Made by a program: the position numbers and the translations under genes
From: Geodermatophilus saharensis
Lineage (GTDB): Bacteria; Actinomycetota; Actinomycetes; Mycobacteriales; Geodermatophilaceae
DNA length: 64,000 bases
Direction: 5' to 3'
Assembly: GCF_900188205.1 (NCBI RefSeq)
Contig: NZ_FZOH01000007.1
Span: 56,709-120,708 of the forward strand
Shown: piece after piece, positions 8,874-17,680 of the stretch
Numbering within the stretch: position 1 is the first letter of the stretch
Layout: every line of letters starts with the position of its first letter
The notes under the pieces: generated by a model
Told to the model about the DNA's origin: nothing
The model's input: only the letters and a program-made list of their open reading frames with translations
Database searches by the model: none

Positions 8874-9854
8874 CTACGACGCGCCGCCGAAGAGGCTGGT
8901 GACCGAGCCGTCCTCGAAGACCTCCTTGATCGCCCGCGCCAGCAGCGGCGCGATCGACAGGACGGTCAGCTTGTCGAACTGGCGCTCCGGCTCGATGGGC
9001 AGCGTGTTGGTCACGATGACCTCGCTCACCCTGCTGTTCTTCAGCCGGTCGACCGCGGGGCCGGAGAGCACGCCGTGCGTGGCGCAGACGATGACGTCGG
9101 CGGCGCCGGCCTCGAACAGCGTCTCGGCGGCCTTCACGATGGTGCCGCCGGTGTCGATCATGTCGTCGACCAGGATGCAGACCCGCCCCTCGACCTCGCC
9201 GACGACGCGGTTGGCGACCACCTCGTTGGGCTTCATCGGGTCGCGGGTCTTGTGGATGAAGGCCAGGGGCGTCCCGCCGAGCTTGTCGCTCCAGCGCTCC
9301 GAGACGCGCACCCGGCCGGAGTCCGGCGACACGACGGTGATGTCGCGGTCGCCCCAGCGCTCCTTGACGTGGTCGACGAGCAGGTCGAGGGCGAAGAGGT
9401 GGTCGACCGGGCCGTCGAAGAAGCCCTGGATCTGCGCGGTGTGCAGGTCGACGGTCATCAGCCGGTCGGCACCGGCGGTCTTGAACAGGTCGGCGACCAG
9501 CCGGGCGGAGATGGGCTCGCGGCCGCGGTGCTTCTTGTCCTGCCGCGCGTAGGGGAAGAACGGGACGACGACGGTGATCCGCTTGGCCGACGCGCGCTTG
9601 GCGGCGTCGACCATGAGCAGCTGCTCCATGAGCCAGGTGTTGATCGGCGCGGCGTGGCTCTGGACGATGAAGGCGTCGCAGCCGCGCACCGACTCCTCGA
9701 AGCGCACGAACAGCTCACCGTTGGCGAACTCGTAGGACGCCGTCGGCGTCGGTGTGACGCCGAGGTGACCGGCGATCTCGGCGGTCAGCTCCGGGTACGC
9801 CCGGCCGGAGAAGAGCATCAGGCTCTTGCTGGTGGTCTGCCGGATCGCGCTCAT
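8874..9854 (-). CDS. prs: Ribose-phosphate pyrophosphokinase
   Basis: 326 residues, the usual class I PRPP synthetase length. It makes PRPP from ribose-5-phosphate and ATP for nucleotide, His and Trp synthesis, and for the decaprenyl-phospho-arabinose route in those actinobacteria that have it. Signature segments are 'FVRFEESVRGCDAFIVQS', 'PYARQDKKHRGREPIS' (ATP-binding), 'VDLHTAQIQGFFDGPVDH' and the PRPP loop 'ILVDDMIDTGGTI'. The start ATG is followed directly by the conserved core. It lies 45 bp downstream of glmU and is probably co-transcribed with it, as in mycobacteria. Confidence 0.97.
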   Translation of the reverse strand: MSAIRQTTSKSLMLFSGRAYPELTAEIAGHLGVTPTPTASYEFANGELFVRFEESVRGCDAFIVQSHAAPINTWLMEQLLMVDAAKRASAKRITVVVPFFPYARQDKKHRGREPISARLVADLFKTAGADRLMTVDLHTAQIQGFFDGPVDHLFALDLLVDHVKERWGDRDITVVSPDSGRVRVSERWSDKLGGTPLAFIHKTRDPMKPNEVVANRVVGEVEGRVCILVDDMIDTGGTIVKAAETLFEAGAADVIVCATHGVLSGPAVDRLKNSRVSEVIVTNTLPIEPERQFDKLTVLSIAPLLARAIKEVFEDGSVTSLFGGAS

Positions 9855-9899
9855 CGGCTCGTCTACCCCTGGTCGTCGGATCTGTCGGGCCGGCGTGCC

Positions 9900-11369
9900 C
9901 TACTCGGAGGCGTCCGCACCCGTGTCGGCCGCCTCGGCCCCTTCGTGTCCGGCCGCTTCGGCGGCCCGGGCGGCGGCTGTCCCGGGACGGCGCCGCCGTA
10001 CCCAGCCTGCCACATTCCGCTGCCGGGCCCGTGCGACACCCATGGCGCCGGGGGGCACGTCCTGGGTGATCACCGACCCCGCCGCCGTGTACGCGCCGTC
10101 GCCCACGGTGACCGGTGCCACGAGCATCGTGTCGGACCCGACGCGCACCTCGTCGCCGATCGTGGTGTGGTGCTTGGCCACGCCGTCGTAGTTGACGAAC
10201 ACCGTGGCCGCGCCGATGTTGGCGCCGCGGCCGATGGTCGCGTCGCCGACGTAGGACAGGTGCGGCACCTTCGACCCCTCGCCCACCTGCACGTTCTTGG
10301 TCTCGACGAAGGCGCCCACCTTGGTGCCCGCGGCCAGCCGGGTGCCCGGCCGCAGGTAGCTGAACGGGCCCACCGAGGCCCGCGGGCCGACGACGGCGCC
10401 CTCGCAGTGCGACCGGACGACGCGCGCCCCCTCCTCCACGGTGCAGTCGGTGAGCGTGGTGTCGGGCCCCACGACGGCGCCGGCGGCCACCGCCGTCGTC
10501 CCGCGCAGCTGCACACCGGGCTCGAGCAGGGCGTCGGGGGCGACGTCGACGGTGACGTCGACCCAGGTGGTGGCGGGGTCGACGACGGTGACGCCGGCGC
10601 GCATCAGCGCGTCGAGCACCCGGTCGTTGAGGGTGCGGCGGCGGGCGGCGAGCTCGACGCGGTCGTTGCAGCCCAGCACGTCGGTGGGGTCCGCGGCGCG
10701 GACGGCGGCGACCGGCGCGCCGCCGTCGACCAGCGGCGCGAGGGCGTCGGTGAGGTACTGCTCCCCCTGCGCGTTGTCGGTGGCCAGCCCGGCGAGCACG
10801 CGCCGCAGCGTGCCGGCGTCGGCGACGTACACGCCCGCGTTGACCTCGCGCAGCGCCCGCTGCTCGGCGGTGGCGTCGCGCTCCTCGACGATCGCCCGGG
10901 GCGCGCCGCGCCCGTCGCGCACGATCCGCCCCAGCCCGGTCGGGTCGTCGACCTCCGCGGTGAGGACGGTGAAGACGCTGCCGGCCGCGGTGTGCGCCGC
11001 CACCAGCGACTCCAGCGTGCCGGCGGTGAGCAGCGGGGCGTCGCCGTTGACGACGAGGACCGGCCCCTCCAGGTCGGGGACGGCGTCCACGGCCACCCGG
11101 GCGGCGTGCCCGGACCCGAGCTGCTGCTCCTGCAGCACCGTCCGGGCGCCGGGCGCGACGGCGGCCAGGTGCTGCTCGACGGTCTCGCGGCCGGACCCGA
11201 CGACCACCAGCGTGGTGCCGGCGCCCAGCGGCGCGGCGGCGGCCAGCACGTGGCCGAGCATCGAGCGCCCGCCGAGCTCGTGCAGGACCTTCGGGGTGGC
11301 CGACCGCATCCGGGTGCCCTGACCCGCGGCCAGGACGACGACGGCGGCAACTGCCTGCTGGGGGCTCAC
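9900..11369 (-). CDS. glmU: Bifunctional GlcNAc-1-P uridyltransferase / GlcN-1-P acetyltransferase
   Basis: 489 residues from GTG 11369, which has GGAGGAG upstream; the open frame extends further but lacks homologous sequence. The N-terminal pyrophosphorylase domain begins 'VVLAAGQGTRMRSATPKVLH' and has 'VLVVNGDAPLL'. The C-terminal half is a left-handed beta-helix with hexapeptide repeats and the acetyltransferase motif 'RPGTRLAAGTKVGAFVETKN'. The protein makes UDP-GlcNAc for peptidoglycan and cell-wall linkers. The C-terminus is a low-complexity Ala/Glu tail, as in mycobacterial GlmU. The gene follows tRNA-Gln. Confidence 0.97.
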   Translation of the reverse strand: MSPQQAVAAVVVLAAGQGTRMRSATPKVLHELGGRSMLGHVLAAAAPLGAGTTLVVVGSGRETVEQHLAAVAPGARTVLQEQQLGSGHAARVAVDAVPDLEGPVLVVNGDAPLLTAGTLESLVAAHTAAGSVFTVLTAEVDDPTGLGRIVRDGRGAPRAIVEERDATAEQRALREVNAGVYVADAGTLRRVLAGLATDNAQGEQYLTDALAPLVDGGAPVAAVRAADPTDVLGCNDRVELAARRRTLNDRVLDALMRAGVTVVDPATTWVDVTVDVAPDALLEPGVQLRGTTAVAAGAVVGPDTTLTDCTVEEGARVVRSHCEGAVVGPRASVGPFSYLRPGTRLAAGTKVGAFVETKNVQVGEGSKVPHLSYVGDATIGRGANIGAATVFVNYDGVAKHHTTIGDEVRVGSDTMLVAPVTVGDGAYTAAGSVITQDVPPGAMGVARARQRNVAGWVRRRRPGTAAARAAEAAGHEGAEAADTGADASE

Positions 11370-11454
11370 GGATCTCCTCCGACGGGTGGGGCCGCCGGTG
11401 GACGCACCGGCGCTGCTCGGGGACGCTGCTGGGGACGGCGGCAGGGGGACGCTG

Positions 11455-11527
11455 CTGGGGGACTCGGACTCGAACCGAGACCTCCCGGCTCCAAAGGCCG
11501 GCGGGCTGCCGATTACCCCATCCCCCA
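11455..11527 (-). tRNA. tRNA-Gln (anticodon TTG)
   Basis: On the minus strand the acceptor arms TGGGGGA and TCCCCCA pair perfectly. The D-arm region reads TGGGGTAATCGGCA, the anticodon stem CCGGC/GCCGG encloses loop CTTTGGA (anticodon TTG, Gln), and the T-arm is CTCGG-TTCGAGT-CCGAG. The 73 nt include a G discriminator; the CCA end is not encoded. It precedes glmU in the same direction, an association also seen in mycobacteria. Confidence 0.95.
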
Positions 11528-11703
11528 CCGCGGCGCCGTCCTCGCACGGCACCGCCGGCCCGAGCCTAGGGGCCGGGCACGCCTCCCCGGACCGGGCCCG
11601 GGCGGCGCGTCTCCCTACGGTGACGTAGGTTACGCACCACCCAGCCGCCGGTCGTCCAGAGACGCGCGACCGGCGACGGACCACTCCTGGAGGCTCCCCG
11701 CCC
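11528..11703 (+). promoter_or_regulatory. Promoter region of the desaturase gene
   Basis: This 176 bp gap separates tRNA-Gln (minus) from the desaturase (plus). TAGGTT at 11626-11631 is a plausible -10 box about 70 nt before the GTG. A weak -35 cannot be assigned. The start itself has GGAG about 8 nt upstream. Confidence 0.3.
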
Positions 11704-12687
11704 GTGTCCGCCCCCTCCCTGACCCGGCCGACGGCCTTCCGACCCGCTGACCCCGACGCCGGCCTCCCGGCGAACGCCTACGGCAAGGAGAAGGGCCACC
11801 TCGAGCAGCTGGTCCTCTACGTCTTCGTCGTCGTCCCCTTCGTCGCGCTGGCCGCCGTCGTCCCGGTCGTGTGGGGCTGGGGGCTGTCCTGGCTCGACGT
11901 CGCGCTGTTCGCCGCCTTCTACTTCGTCCCGCTGCTCGGGGTGACGGTGGGCTACCACCGCTACTTCACCCACGGCTCGTTCAAGGCGAGGCGGCCGCTG
12001 CGCATCGCGCTGGCGATCGTCGGGTGCATGGCGATCCAGGGCCCGGTGGTGCAGTGGGTGGCCGACCACCGCCGGCACCACGCGTTCTCCGACCGCGAGG
12101 GCGACCCGCACTCGCCGTGGCGCTACGGCACCGACGCCCGGGCGCTGCTGCGGGGCATGTTCCACGCGCACCTGGGCTGGCTGTTCGACCGGCGGCAGAC
12201 CAACGCCGCCCGGTACGCCCCCGACCTGCTGAAGGACCGCGGCCTGCGGATCACCAGCCGGCTGTTCAGCCTGTGGGCCTTCCTGAGCCTCGCCCTGCCG
12301 GCCGTCATCGGTGGCCTGGTGACGCAGAGCTGGATCGGCGCCTGGAGCGCCTTCTTCTGGGCCGGCCTCGTGCGCACCGGGCTGCTGCACCACGTCACCT
12401 GGTCGATCAACTCGGTCTGCCACGTGGTGGGGAGCCGGCCCTTCGCCTCGCGCGACCGCGCCACCAACTTCTGGCCGCTGGCCGTCCTCAGCGCCGGGGA
12501 GTCCTGGCACAACCTGCACCACGCCGACCCCACCTGCGCCCGGCACGGCGTGCTGCGCGGGCAGGTCGACATCAGCGCCCGCGTCATCTGGGTGTTCGAG
12601 AAGCTGGGCTGGGCGCACTCGGTGAAGTGGCCCGACCCGGTGCGCCTGGCCGCCAAGCGGCAGGCACCCGAGCCGGCCGCGGCCTGA
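11704..12687 (+). CDS. Membrane acyl-CoA / acyl-lipid delta-9-type fatty acid desaturase
   Basis: 327 residues. The three His boxes of the membrane di-iron desaturases are all visible: 'HRYFTHGSF' (about 82), 'HRRHHAFSD' (about 122) and 'HNLHHADPT' (about 265). Four hydrophobic segments lie between them ('LVLYVFVVVPFVALAAVVPV' and others). The enzyme introduces a double bond into membrane fatty acids using O2 and reductant. The TetR gene follows 18 bp downstream on the same strand, suggesting an operon in which the regulator tunes desaturation. Confidence 0.93.
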   Translation: MSAPSLTRPTAFRPADPDAGLPANAYGKEKGHLEQLVLYVFVVVPFVALAAVVPVVWGWGLSWLDVALFAAFYFVPLLGVTVGYHRYFTHGSFKARRPLRIALAIVGCMAIQGPVVQWVADHRRHHAFSDREGDPHSPWRYGTDARALLRGMFHAHLGWLFDRRQTNAARYAPDLLKDRGLRITSRLFSLWAFLSLALPAVIGGLVTQSWIGAWSAFFWAGLVRTGLLHHVTWSINSVCHVVGSRPFASRDRATNFWPLAVLSAGESWHNLHHADPTCARHGVLRGQVDISARVIWVFEKLGWAHSVKWPDPVRLAAKRQAPEPAAA

Positions 12688-12705
12688 CGGGGCGGCAGGA
12701 CACCG

Positions 12706-13347
12706 GTGGTCCCCGGGGACCCCGTGCCCCGACCACGCGTACGGATGAGCGCAGCGCAGCGACGGGAGCAACTGGTCGCGGTCGGCCGTGCAGTGTTCGC
12801 CGAGCGCGGCTACGAGGCGACGTCGATCGAGGAGCTCGCGGTCCGCGCGGAGGTGAGCAAGCCGGTCGTCTACGAGCACTTCGGCGGCAAGGAGGGCCTC
12901 TACGCCGCCGTCGTCGACCGGGAGATGCAGCAGCTGCTGGGCCGGTTCACCGCGGCCCTGTCCGGCGACGGCGGGCCGCGGGCGCTGCTGGAGCGCGCGG
13001 CGCTGGTGCTGCTGGACTACGTCGAGGACGACACCGACGGCTTCCGGGTGCTCTCCCGCGACGTGCCGGACTCGGGCACCCACTCCTCGCTGCTCGGTGA
13101 GCTCGCCCGCCGGGTCGAGCACATCCTGGCCGGGCAGTTCACCGGCCGCGGCTACGACCCCGCGCTGGCCGGGCTCTACAGCTCCGCGCTGGTGGGCATG
13201 GTGGCGCTGGTCGGCCAGTGGTGGCTCGAGCACCGCTCCCCCGCGAAGGAGGAGGTCGCCGCGCGGCTGGTGGACCTCGCGTTCTCCGGCCTGTCCCGCC
13301 TCGACCCCTCCCCGACGCTGCGCACGACCGGCTCCGGCCGGGCCTGA
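12706..13347 (+). CDS. TetR-family transcriptional regulator
   Basis: 213 residues from GTG 12706; ATG 12745 is an alternative. The N-terminal helix-turn-helix reads 'REQLVAVGRAVFAERGYEATSIEELAVRAEVSKPVVYEHFGGKEGL' in family terms (segments at residues 20-65), a strong TetR_N match. The C-terminal ligand domain includes 'GMVALVGQWWLEHRSPAKEEVAARLVDLAF', like TetR proteins of actinobacterial fatty-acid loci. It lies immediately after the desaturase and probably regulates it. No operator palindrome was identified with confidence. Confidence 0.9.
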   Translation: MVPGDPVPRPRVRMSAAQRREQLVAVGRAVFAERGYEATSIEELAVRAEVSKPVVYEHFGGKEGLYAAVVDREMQQLLGRFTAALSGDGGPRALLERAALVLLDYVEDDTDGFRVLSRDVPDSGTHSSLLGELARRVEHILAGQFTGRGYDPALAGLYSSALVGMVALVGQWWLEHRSPAKEEVAARLVDLAFSGLSRLDPSPTLRTTGSGRA

Positions 13348-13356
13348 GCGGGCCCC

Positions 13357-14316
13357 TCAGCCGACCAGGCGCGCGCCCGGCACCGGGCCGTGCACCACCC
13401 GCACGGTGCGGAACACGCCCTCCCCCGCCAGGACGGCGGCCAGCCGCAGCGCCGCGTCCTCGTCGTCGGCGAGGGCGGCCACGGTCGGCCCGGAGCCGCT
13501 GACCAGCGCGGCCGCCGCGCCGGCGCCGGTGGCCGCCCGCAGCGCGCGCCGCAGCGACGGGCGCAGCGAGAGCGCCGCGGGCTGCAGGTCGTTGGCCAGC
13601 GCGGCGGCCAGCGCCGGTGTCGGCCCGCTGCGCAGCGCGGCGAGCACCGGCTCCGACGGGGGCGCCGTCGTCCCGTCGGGCACCCGGCCGGCGGCGCGCA
13701 GCCGGTCGAGCTCGGCGTAGACGGCCGGGGTGGACAGGCCGCCGTCGGCGATGCCGAGCACCCAGTGCCACTGCCGGCGGGCCAGCACGGGCGTGAGCAG
13801 CTCGCCGCGGCCGCTGCCCAGCGCGACCCCGCCGGCCAGGCTGAAGGGGACGTCGCTGCCGAGGCGGGCGGCCAGGCCGGTGAGGTCGCCGCGGGTGGCG
13901 TGGGTCCCCCACAGCGCGTCGAGCGCGACGAGGGTGGCTGCGGCGTCGGCGCTGCCGCCGGCCAGCCCGGCGGCGGCCGGGATGGTCTTGTGCACCTCGA
14001 TCGCGGCGTCGGCGGCCACGCCGGCGTGCTCGGCGAGCAACTCGGCGGCCTGCCAGACGAGGTTGCGCCGGTCGGTGGGCACCGGGTCCGGGCCGCCGGT
14101 GCCCTCGCCGCTCACCGTGACCGACAGCCCCTCGCCGCGCCGCACGGTGACGGTGTCCAGCAGCGACACGGCCAGGTACACCGTCTGCAGGTCGTGGAAC
14201 CCGTCGTCGCGCAGCGGGCCGACGGCGAGGGAGACGTTGACCTTGGCCGGCGCGTGGGCGGTGATCGCGCCGTCGACGCGGCTGTGCCCGGCGCCGCCGG
14301 GCGAGGACCAGCTCAC
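13357..14316 (-). CDS. ispE: 4-diphosphocytidyl-2-C-methyl-D-erythritol kinase
   Basis: 319 residues, a GHMP kinase. 'APAKVNVSLAVG' marks the N-terminus, 'PAAAGLAGGSADAAATLVAL' is the glycine-rich ATP loop, and 'LVSGSGPTVAAL' is the C-terminal GHMP motif. It phosphorylates CDP-methylerythritol in the non-mevalonate isoprenoid pathway. It follows rsmA with a 24 bp gap in the conserved order tatD-rpfB-rsmA-ispE. The N-terminal ~15 residues before the core are poorly conserved, so the exact start is uncertain. Confidence 0.95.
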   Translation of the reverse strand: MSWSSPGGAGHSRVDGAITAHAPAKVNVSLAVGPLRDDGFHDLQTVYLAVSLLDTVTVRRGEGLSVTVSGEGTGGPDPVPTDRRNLVWQAAELLAEHAGVAADAAIEVHKTIPAAAGLAGGSADAAATLVALDALWGTHATRGDLTGLAARLGSDVPFSLAGGVALGSGRGELLTPVLARRQWHWVLGIADGGLSTPAVYAELDRLRAAGRVPDGTTAPPSEPVLAALRSGPTPALAAALANDLQPAALSLRPSLRRALRAATGAGAAAALVSGSGPTVAALADDEDAALRLAAVLAGEGVFRTVRVVHGPVPGARLVG

Positions 14317-14340
14317 GTCGACCGGCTCACGACGACCGGC

Positions 14341-15195
14341 TCACGGTGCGGTCGCCGCCAGCCGGGCGAAGTCGGCCACCGACAGCCGCTCCCCGCGGGT
14401 GGCCGGGTCGATGCCGGCCGCGCGCAGCCGCGCCTCGGCGGCGGCCGGGCTGCCCGCCCAGCCGGCGAGGGCGGCGCGCAGCCCCTTGCGGCGCATGCCG
14501 AAGGCGGCGTCGACGACGGCGAAGGTGGCGGCGCGGTCGCCGGGCGGCGGGTCGTGCCGGTCGAGGGCGACCAGGCCGGAGTCGACGTTGGGCTCGGGCC
14601 AGAAGACGCGGCGGCCGACGTTGCCGGCGCGGCGGGCGGTGCCGTACCAGGCGGCCTTCACCGAGGGGACGCCGTAGGCGGGGCTGCCGGGCGGGGCGGC
14701 CAGCCGCTCGGCCACCTCGGCCTGCACGAGCACCAGGGCACGCCGCAGGGAGGGCAGCAGCTCCAGCAGGTGCAGCAGCACGGGCACTGCCACGTTGTAC
14801 GGCAGGTTGGCCACCAGCGCCGTGGGGAGGGGCCCGGGGAGGTCGGTCACGCGCAGCGCGTCGGCCTCGACGACGGTCAGCCGGCCGGCCAGGTCCGGCC
14901 TCCGCTCGGCCACCGTGGCCGGGAGCCGGGCGGCCAGCCGGGGGTCGATCTCCACGGCGGTGACGGCCGCGGCGGCGGGCAGCAGACCGAGGGTCAGCGA
15001 GCCGAGGCCGGGGCCGACCTCGAGGACGACGTCGTCGGGGTGCAGCTCGGCGGTCCGCACGATCCGCCGGATGGTGTTGGCGTCGTGCAGGAAGTTCTGC
15101 CCGAGGGTCTTGGTCGGGCGCAGGTCGAGCTGCTGGGCCAGGTCGCGGATGGCGGCCGGGCCCAGCAGCCCGTCGGTCTGCTCGGGGGTGCTCAG
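14341..15195 (-). CDS. rsmA: 16S rRNA (A1518/A1519) dimethyltransferase, apparent CTG start
   Basis: RsmA/KsgA dimethylates two adenines in helix 45. Motifs are '[17 protein letters not shown]', the SAM loop '[16 protein letters not shown]', and '[18 protein letters not shown]' (the catalytic NLPY). The conserved N-terminus '[20 protein letters not shown]' aligns with mycobacterial KsgA. Upstream of it, no ATG, GTG or TTG occurs in frame until deep inside rpfB. CTG 15195 lies 10 nt after the rpfB stop, preceded by GAGGT with 7 nt spacing, and would start M-STPEQTD (284 residues). This is the second such case in the window and closely resembles pth. Confidence 0.92.
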   Translation of the reverse strand: MSTPEQTDGLLGPAAIRDLAQQLDLRPTKTLGQNFLHDANTIRRIVRTAELHPDDVVLEVGPGLGSLTLGLLPAAAAVTAVEIDPRLAARLPATVAERRPDLAGRLTVVEADALRVTDLPGPLPTALVANLPYNVAVPVLLHLLELLPSLRRALVLVQAEVAERLAAPPGSPAYGVPSVKAAWYGTARRAGNVGRRVFWPEPNVDSGLVALDRHDPPPGDRAATFAVVDAAFGMRRKGLRAALAGWAGSPAAAEARLRAAGIDPATRGERLSVADFARLAATAP

Positions 15196-15205
15196 CGGAT
15201 GGACC

Positions 15206-16309
15206 TCAGCTGAACAGCCGCGACCCGCAGTGCGGCCACTGGCCGGCACCGGAGCGGGCGTAGAGCATCTGGGCGCGCATCGTCTGCTCCTCGGACGAGG
15301 CCTGCGAGGGCAGGCCGCTGCCGCCGACCGCCTGCCAGGTACCCACCGAGAACTGGTAGAGGCCGTGGTACTTGCCGGTGGAGCTGACCGCGTTCGGCCG
15401 GCCGCCGGACTCGCACTGCGCCAGGGCCGCCCAGTTGAGCCCGTCGGCGGTGGCCGGGACCCCGCCCGAGGGCGCCGGGCGCTCCTTGGTGCCGACGCTG
15501 ACCAGCTCGTCGACCGGCGGGACGGTGACGCTGGTGGCCAGCTGCTCGCGGGAGGTCTCCACGCCGTCGACGACGGTGACCCGGAAGGTGGTGGCCTGCT
15601 CACCGTCGACGCCCCGCTGGGTGATCGTCTCCTCGCCCTCGAGGGTCTCGGGGTCCTCGGTCTCGACGGTGCGGTGGGGCACGGGGCTGGTGACGACCTG
15701 CTCGGTGACCTGCACGCGGAAGACCTGCAGGCGCATGGCGGCCAGCAGCGGCTGGGTCGGGTAGAGGCTGGTGCGGTCGTGCTCGCCGAGGGTCACGCCC
15801 TGCTCGGCGAGGAGGTCGCCGGCGGTGGCGGCGGTGGTGGTGACCACGCGGGTGGTGCCGTCGACGACGAGGGTGACGTCCTTGGGGGTGCTGATCGACA
15901 GCGACATGCCGTCGAGGGGGAGCCGCTCGCTGCGGCTGGCCGACAGGACCATGCCCTCGGCGCGGTAGCCGAGCTGCTCGAGCGCCTCGTCGACCGACAG
16001 CGCGGTCACGTAGACCTCGCTGCTGACGCCGTCGACGGTGAGCTGCAGCGGGCGGGCGCGGTTGACCACCACGGTGTCGCCGTCGCCCACCTCGGCGTCG
16101 GCCGCGGGCAGGACGACGTCGTGCGACTGCGTCTCCAGGCCCTCCTCCGCCAGCACCTCGCCCACGGTGTCGGCGTACGTGCGGACCTCGCGGGCCTGCC
16201 CGTCGACGGTGAGGGTGAGCGACTTCTGCGCGGCGAACCACGCGAGCGAGCCGCCCACCAGTCCGGTCAGGACCAGGGCGAAGAGGGCGAGCTTCAGCGT
16301 TCGGGGCAC
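15206..16309 (-). CDS. rpfB: Resuscitation-promoting factor RpfB-type muralytic transglycosylase
   Basis: 367 residues from GTG 16309. An N-terminal membrane segment ([19 protein letters not shown]) is followed by three DUF348 repeats ('[20 protein letters not shown]', '[20 protein letters not shown]', '[20 protein letters not shown]'), a G5 domain (about 200-275) and the C-terminal Rpf lysozyme-like domain ('[20 protein letters not shown]', '[20 protein letters not shown]') with its catalytic Glu. It cleaves peptidoglycan and promotes exit from dormancy. The same tatD-rpfB-rsmA-ispE order occurs in mycobacteria. Confidence 0.95.
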   Translation of the reverse strand: MPRTLKLALFALVLTGLVGGSLAWFAAQKSLTLTVDGQAREVRTYADTVGEVLAEEGLETQSHDVVLPAADAEVGDGDTVVVNRARPLQLTVDGVSSEVYVTALSVDEALEQLGYRAEGMVLSASRSERLPLDGMSLSISTPKDVTLVVDGTTRVVTTTAATAGDLLAEQGVTLGEHDRTSLYPTQPLLAAMRLQVFRVQVTEQVVTSPVPHRTVETEDPETLEGEETITQRGVDGEQATTFRVTVVDGVETSREQLATSVTVPPVDELVSVGTKERPAPSGGVPATADGLNWAALAQCESGGRPNAVSSTGKYHGLYQFSVGTWQAVGGSGLPSQASSEEQTMRAQMLYARSGAGQWPHCGSRLFS

Positions 16310-16624
16310 GGTTCTCTCACGGGGAAGGGGCCCGGAGCGGCGATCCACGCGCAGGCGGCAGCCGGCGCCAGGGGGACCCCGGGGCCGTGGGAGCCGCCCG
16401 GGTGGGTCCCCATCCCGGAGGTCGGTCACGACACGATAACGAGCGTGGTGCGGGTGGCAACGGTGCGTGCGGAGTCAACCACCGAGGCGAGATGTCGATA
16501 CGGCGCCGCGCCGACACGGTCAGTGACGGGCGCGCCGGCCGTGACGCGTGTGACGACTGCGTTCACTGGGGCGACCGGGTGAGGGAACTCACCCGGTGTT
16601 CACCCGGTCGGGCGACCGGGGAGG
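16310..16624 (-). promoter_or_regulatory. rpfB leader and promoter region
   Basis: This 315 bp gap holds no gene. On the minus strand TATCGT (16438-16433) preceded 17 nt earlier by GTTGCC (16461-16456) could form a sigma-70-type promoter, leaving a leader of about 115 nt before rpfB. No riboswitch I recognise is present. The far end contains two terminator-like hairpins listed separately. Confidence 0.3.
16575..16620 (-). terminator. Tandem hairpins after the membrane-protein gene
   Basis: Two perfect hairpins sit back to back just after the stop of the minus-strand gene ending at 16625. The first has arms CCGGGTGAG / CTCACCCGG (16575-16583, 16588-16596) around a GGAA loop. The second has arms CCCGGTCG / CGACCGGG (16603-16610, 16613-16620). 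No U-tract follows, as is usual for high-GC actinobacterial terminators. Confidence 0.6.
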
Positions 16625-17464
16625 TCAGCCGGCGAGCGCGCGCTCGCTGATCTGCACCGGCCGCAGCCAGGTGAGCAGGAAGCCGGCGACGGCGAGACCC
16701 GCGGCCAGCCCGGCGAACCCGCCGGCCACCAGGGCGACGGGCACGAGGTCGACGCGCTCGGTCACCCGGTCGCCGAGGTCGATGCCCCCGACCAGCAGGA
16801 GCGTGCCCAGCGGCAGCAGGGCCAGCACGCTGGTCGCCGCGCTCACCAGGTGGGCCGTCCAGGTGCGCAGCGCCTCGTCGACGGGCACGTCGGCGCCGTC
16901 GGCGGGCAGCGGCCGCAGGAGCACGCGCAGCAGCGCCACCTCGGCGAGCAGCCAGGCGAGGAGCGGGACGGCGACGGCGGTCCAGCCGATCGGGTCGGAG
17001 AGCTCCCCGCGCTGCCACATGAACACCGCGACGGCGATCTCGGCCACGACGACGGCGCGCATCGTCCACAGCAGCCACAGCGAGATCTGCTCGCTGCGGC
17101 GCGGCCGGCGGGCGGGCTCGGACAGCCGCCAGCGCGGGCGCGGGCGGGTGGCCTCGGCGAGCACCACGCCGGCGAGCAGGCCGGCGACGAGGGCCGGCAG
17201 CCAGAGGAAGACCGACGCCTCGGCGAACACCACGACGCTGGCCCCGACGGCGACCAGCCCGAGGAGCAGGCCGACCCGACGCACCCGGCGCCCGTGCTGG
17301 GCCTGCCGCTGCACGGTGGCCACGCCCTCGCGGGTGGGGGTGGTGAAGTCGACGGCGGCCGAGGCGACCGCGCGGCGGCCCGCGGCCAGGGCCCACGCCC
17401 GCGCCAGCAGCACGCCGGGCACGAGGACGGCGATGAAGAGCACGACGGCGATGAGGCGGCCCAC
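16625..17464 (-). CDS. Multispanning integral membrane protein of unknown function
   Basis: 279 residues with about seven hydrophobic helices, e.g. 'LIAVVLFIAVLVPGVLLARA' at the N-terminus, 'VGLLLGLVAVGASVVVF', 'FLWLPALVAGLLAGVVLA' and 'VALVAGGFAGLAAGLAVAG' near the end. Short Arg-rich loops lie between helices. No enzymatic motif or transporter signature is apparent. It sits between tatD and rpfB, where other actinobacteria usually have tatD adjacent to rpfB, so it is a lineage-specific insertion. It is separated from tatD by the tandem repeat at 17474-17642. Confidence 0.7.
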   Translation of the reverse strand: MGRLIAVVLFIAVLVPGVLLARAWALAAGRRAVASAAVDFTTPTREGVATVQRQAQHGRRVRRVGLLLGLVAVGASVVVFAEASVFLWLPALVAGLLAGVVLAEATRPRPRWRLSEPARRPRRSEQISLWLLWTMRAVVVAEIAVAVFMWQRGELSDPIGWTAVAVPLLAWLLAEVALLRVLLRPLPADGADVPVDEALRTWTAHLVSAATSVLALLPLGTLLLVGGIDLGDRVTERVDLVPVALVAGGFAGLAAGLAVAGFLLTWLRPVQISERALAG

Positions 17465-17473
17465 ACAGACAGT

Positions 17474-17642
17474 GTGCCTCGCCGCTGTGCGTGTTGGCCG
17501 CGCTGCAGGGGCCCGATGCGAGCGCCAGCGAGCGTCGGGGGGCAGCGTGGTCCTTCCGGTGCCTCGCCGCTGTGCGTGTTGGCCGCGCTGCAGGGGCCCG
17601 ATGCGAGCGCCGGCGAGCGTCGGGGGCAGCGTGGTCCTTCCG
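17474..17642 (+). repeat. Tandem duplication (85 + 84 bp) carrying two copies of the dispersed hairpin repeat
   Basis: Units 17474-17558 and 17559-17642 are identical except for one A/G change and one G fewer in a G-run. Each carries one copy of the dispersed element (17498-17557 and 17583-17641), with arms CGCTGC / GCAGCG and inner CCCGA / TCGGG, ending in TCCTTCC. Each also includes a preceding ~24 bp segment, so the duplication is longer than the element. Confidence 0.9.
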
Positions 17643-17680
17643 GTGTGCCTCGCCTCGGGGCCGGACAGGTCCGGTCGGAG

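Noticed and set aside
14341-15603. rsmA starting at 15603
   Set aside because: This would overlap rpfB by about 400 bp and add non-homologous sequence; CTG 15195 fits the family N-terminus.
16310-16560. A c-di-AMP (ydaO) riboswitch upstream of rpfB
   Set aside because: Such elements precede rpf genes in some actinobacteria, but no conserved ydaO core was recognised here.
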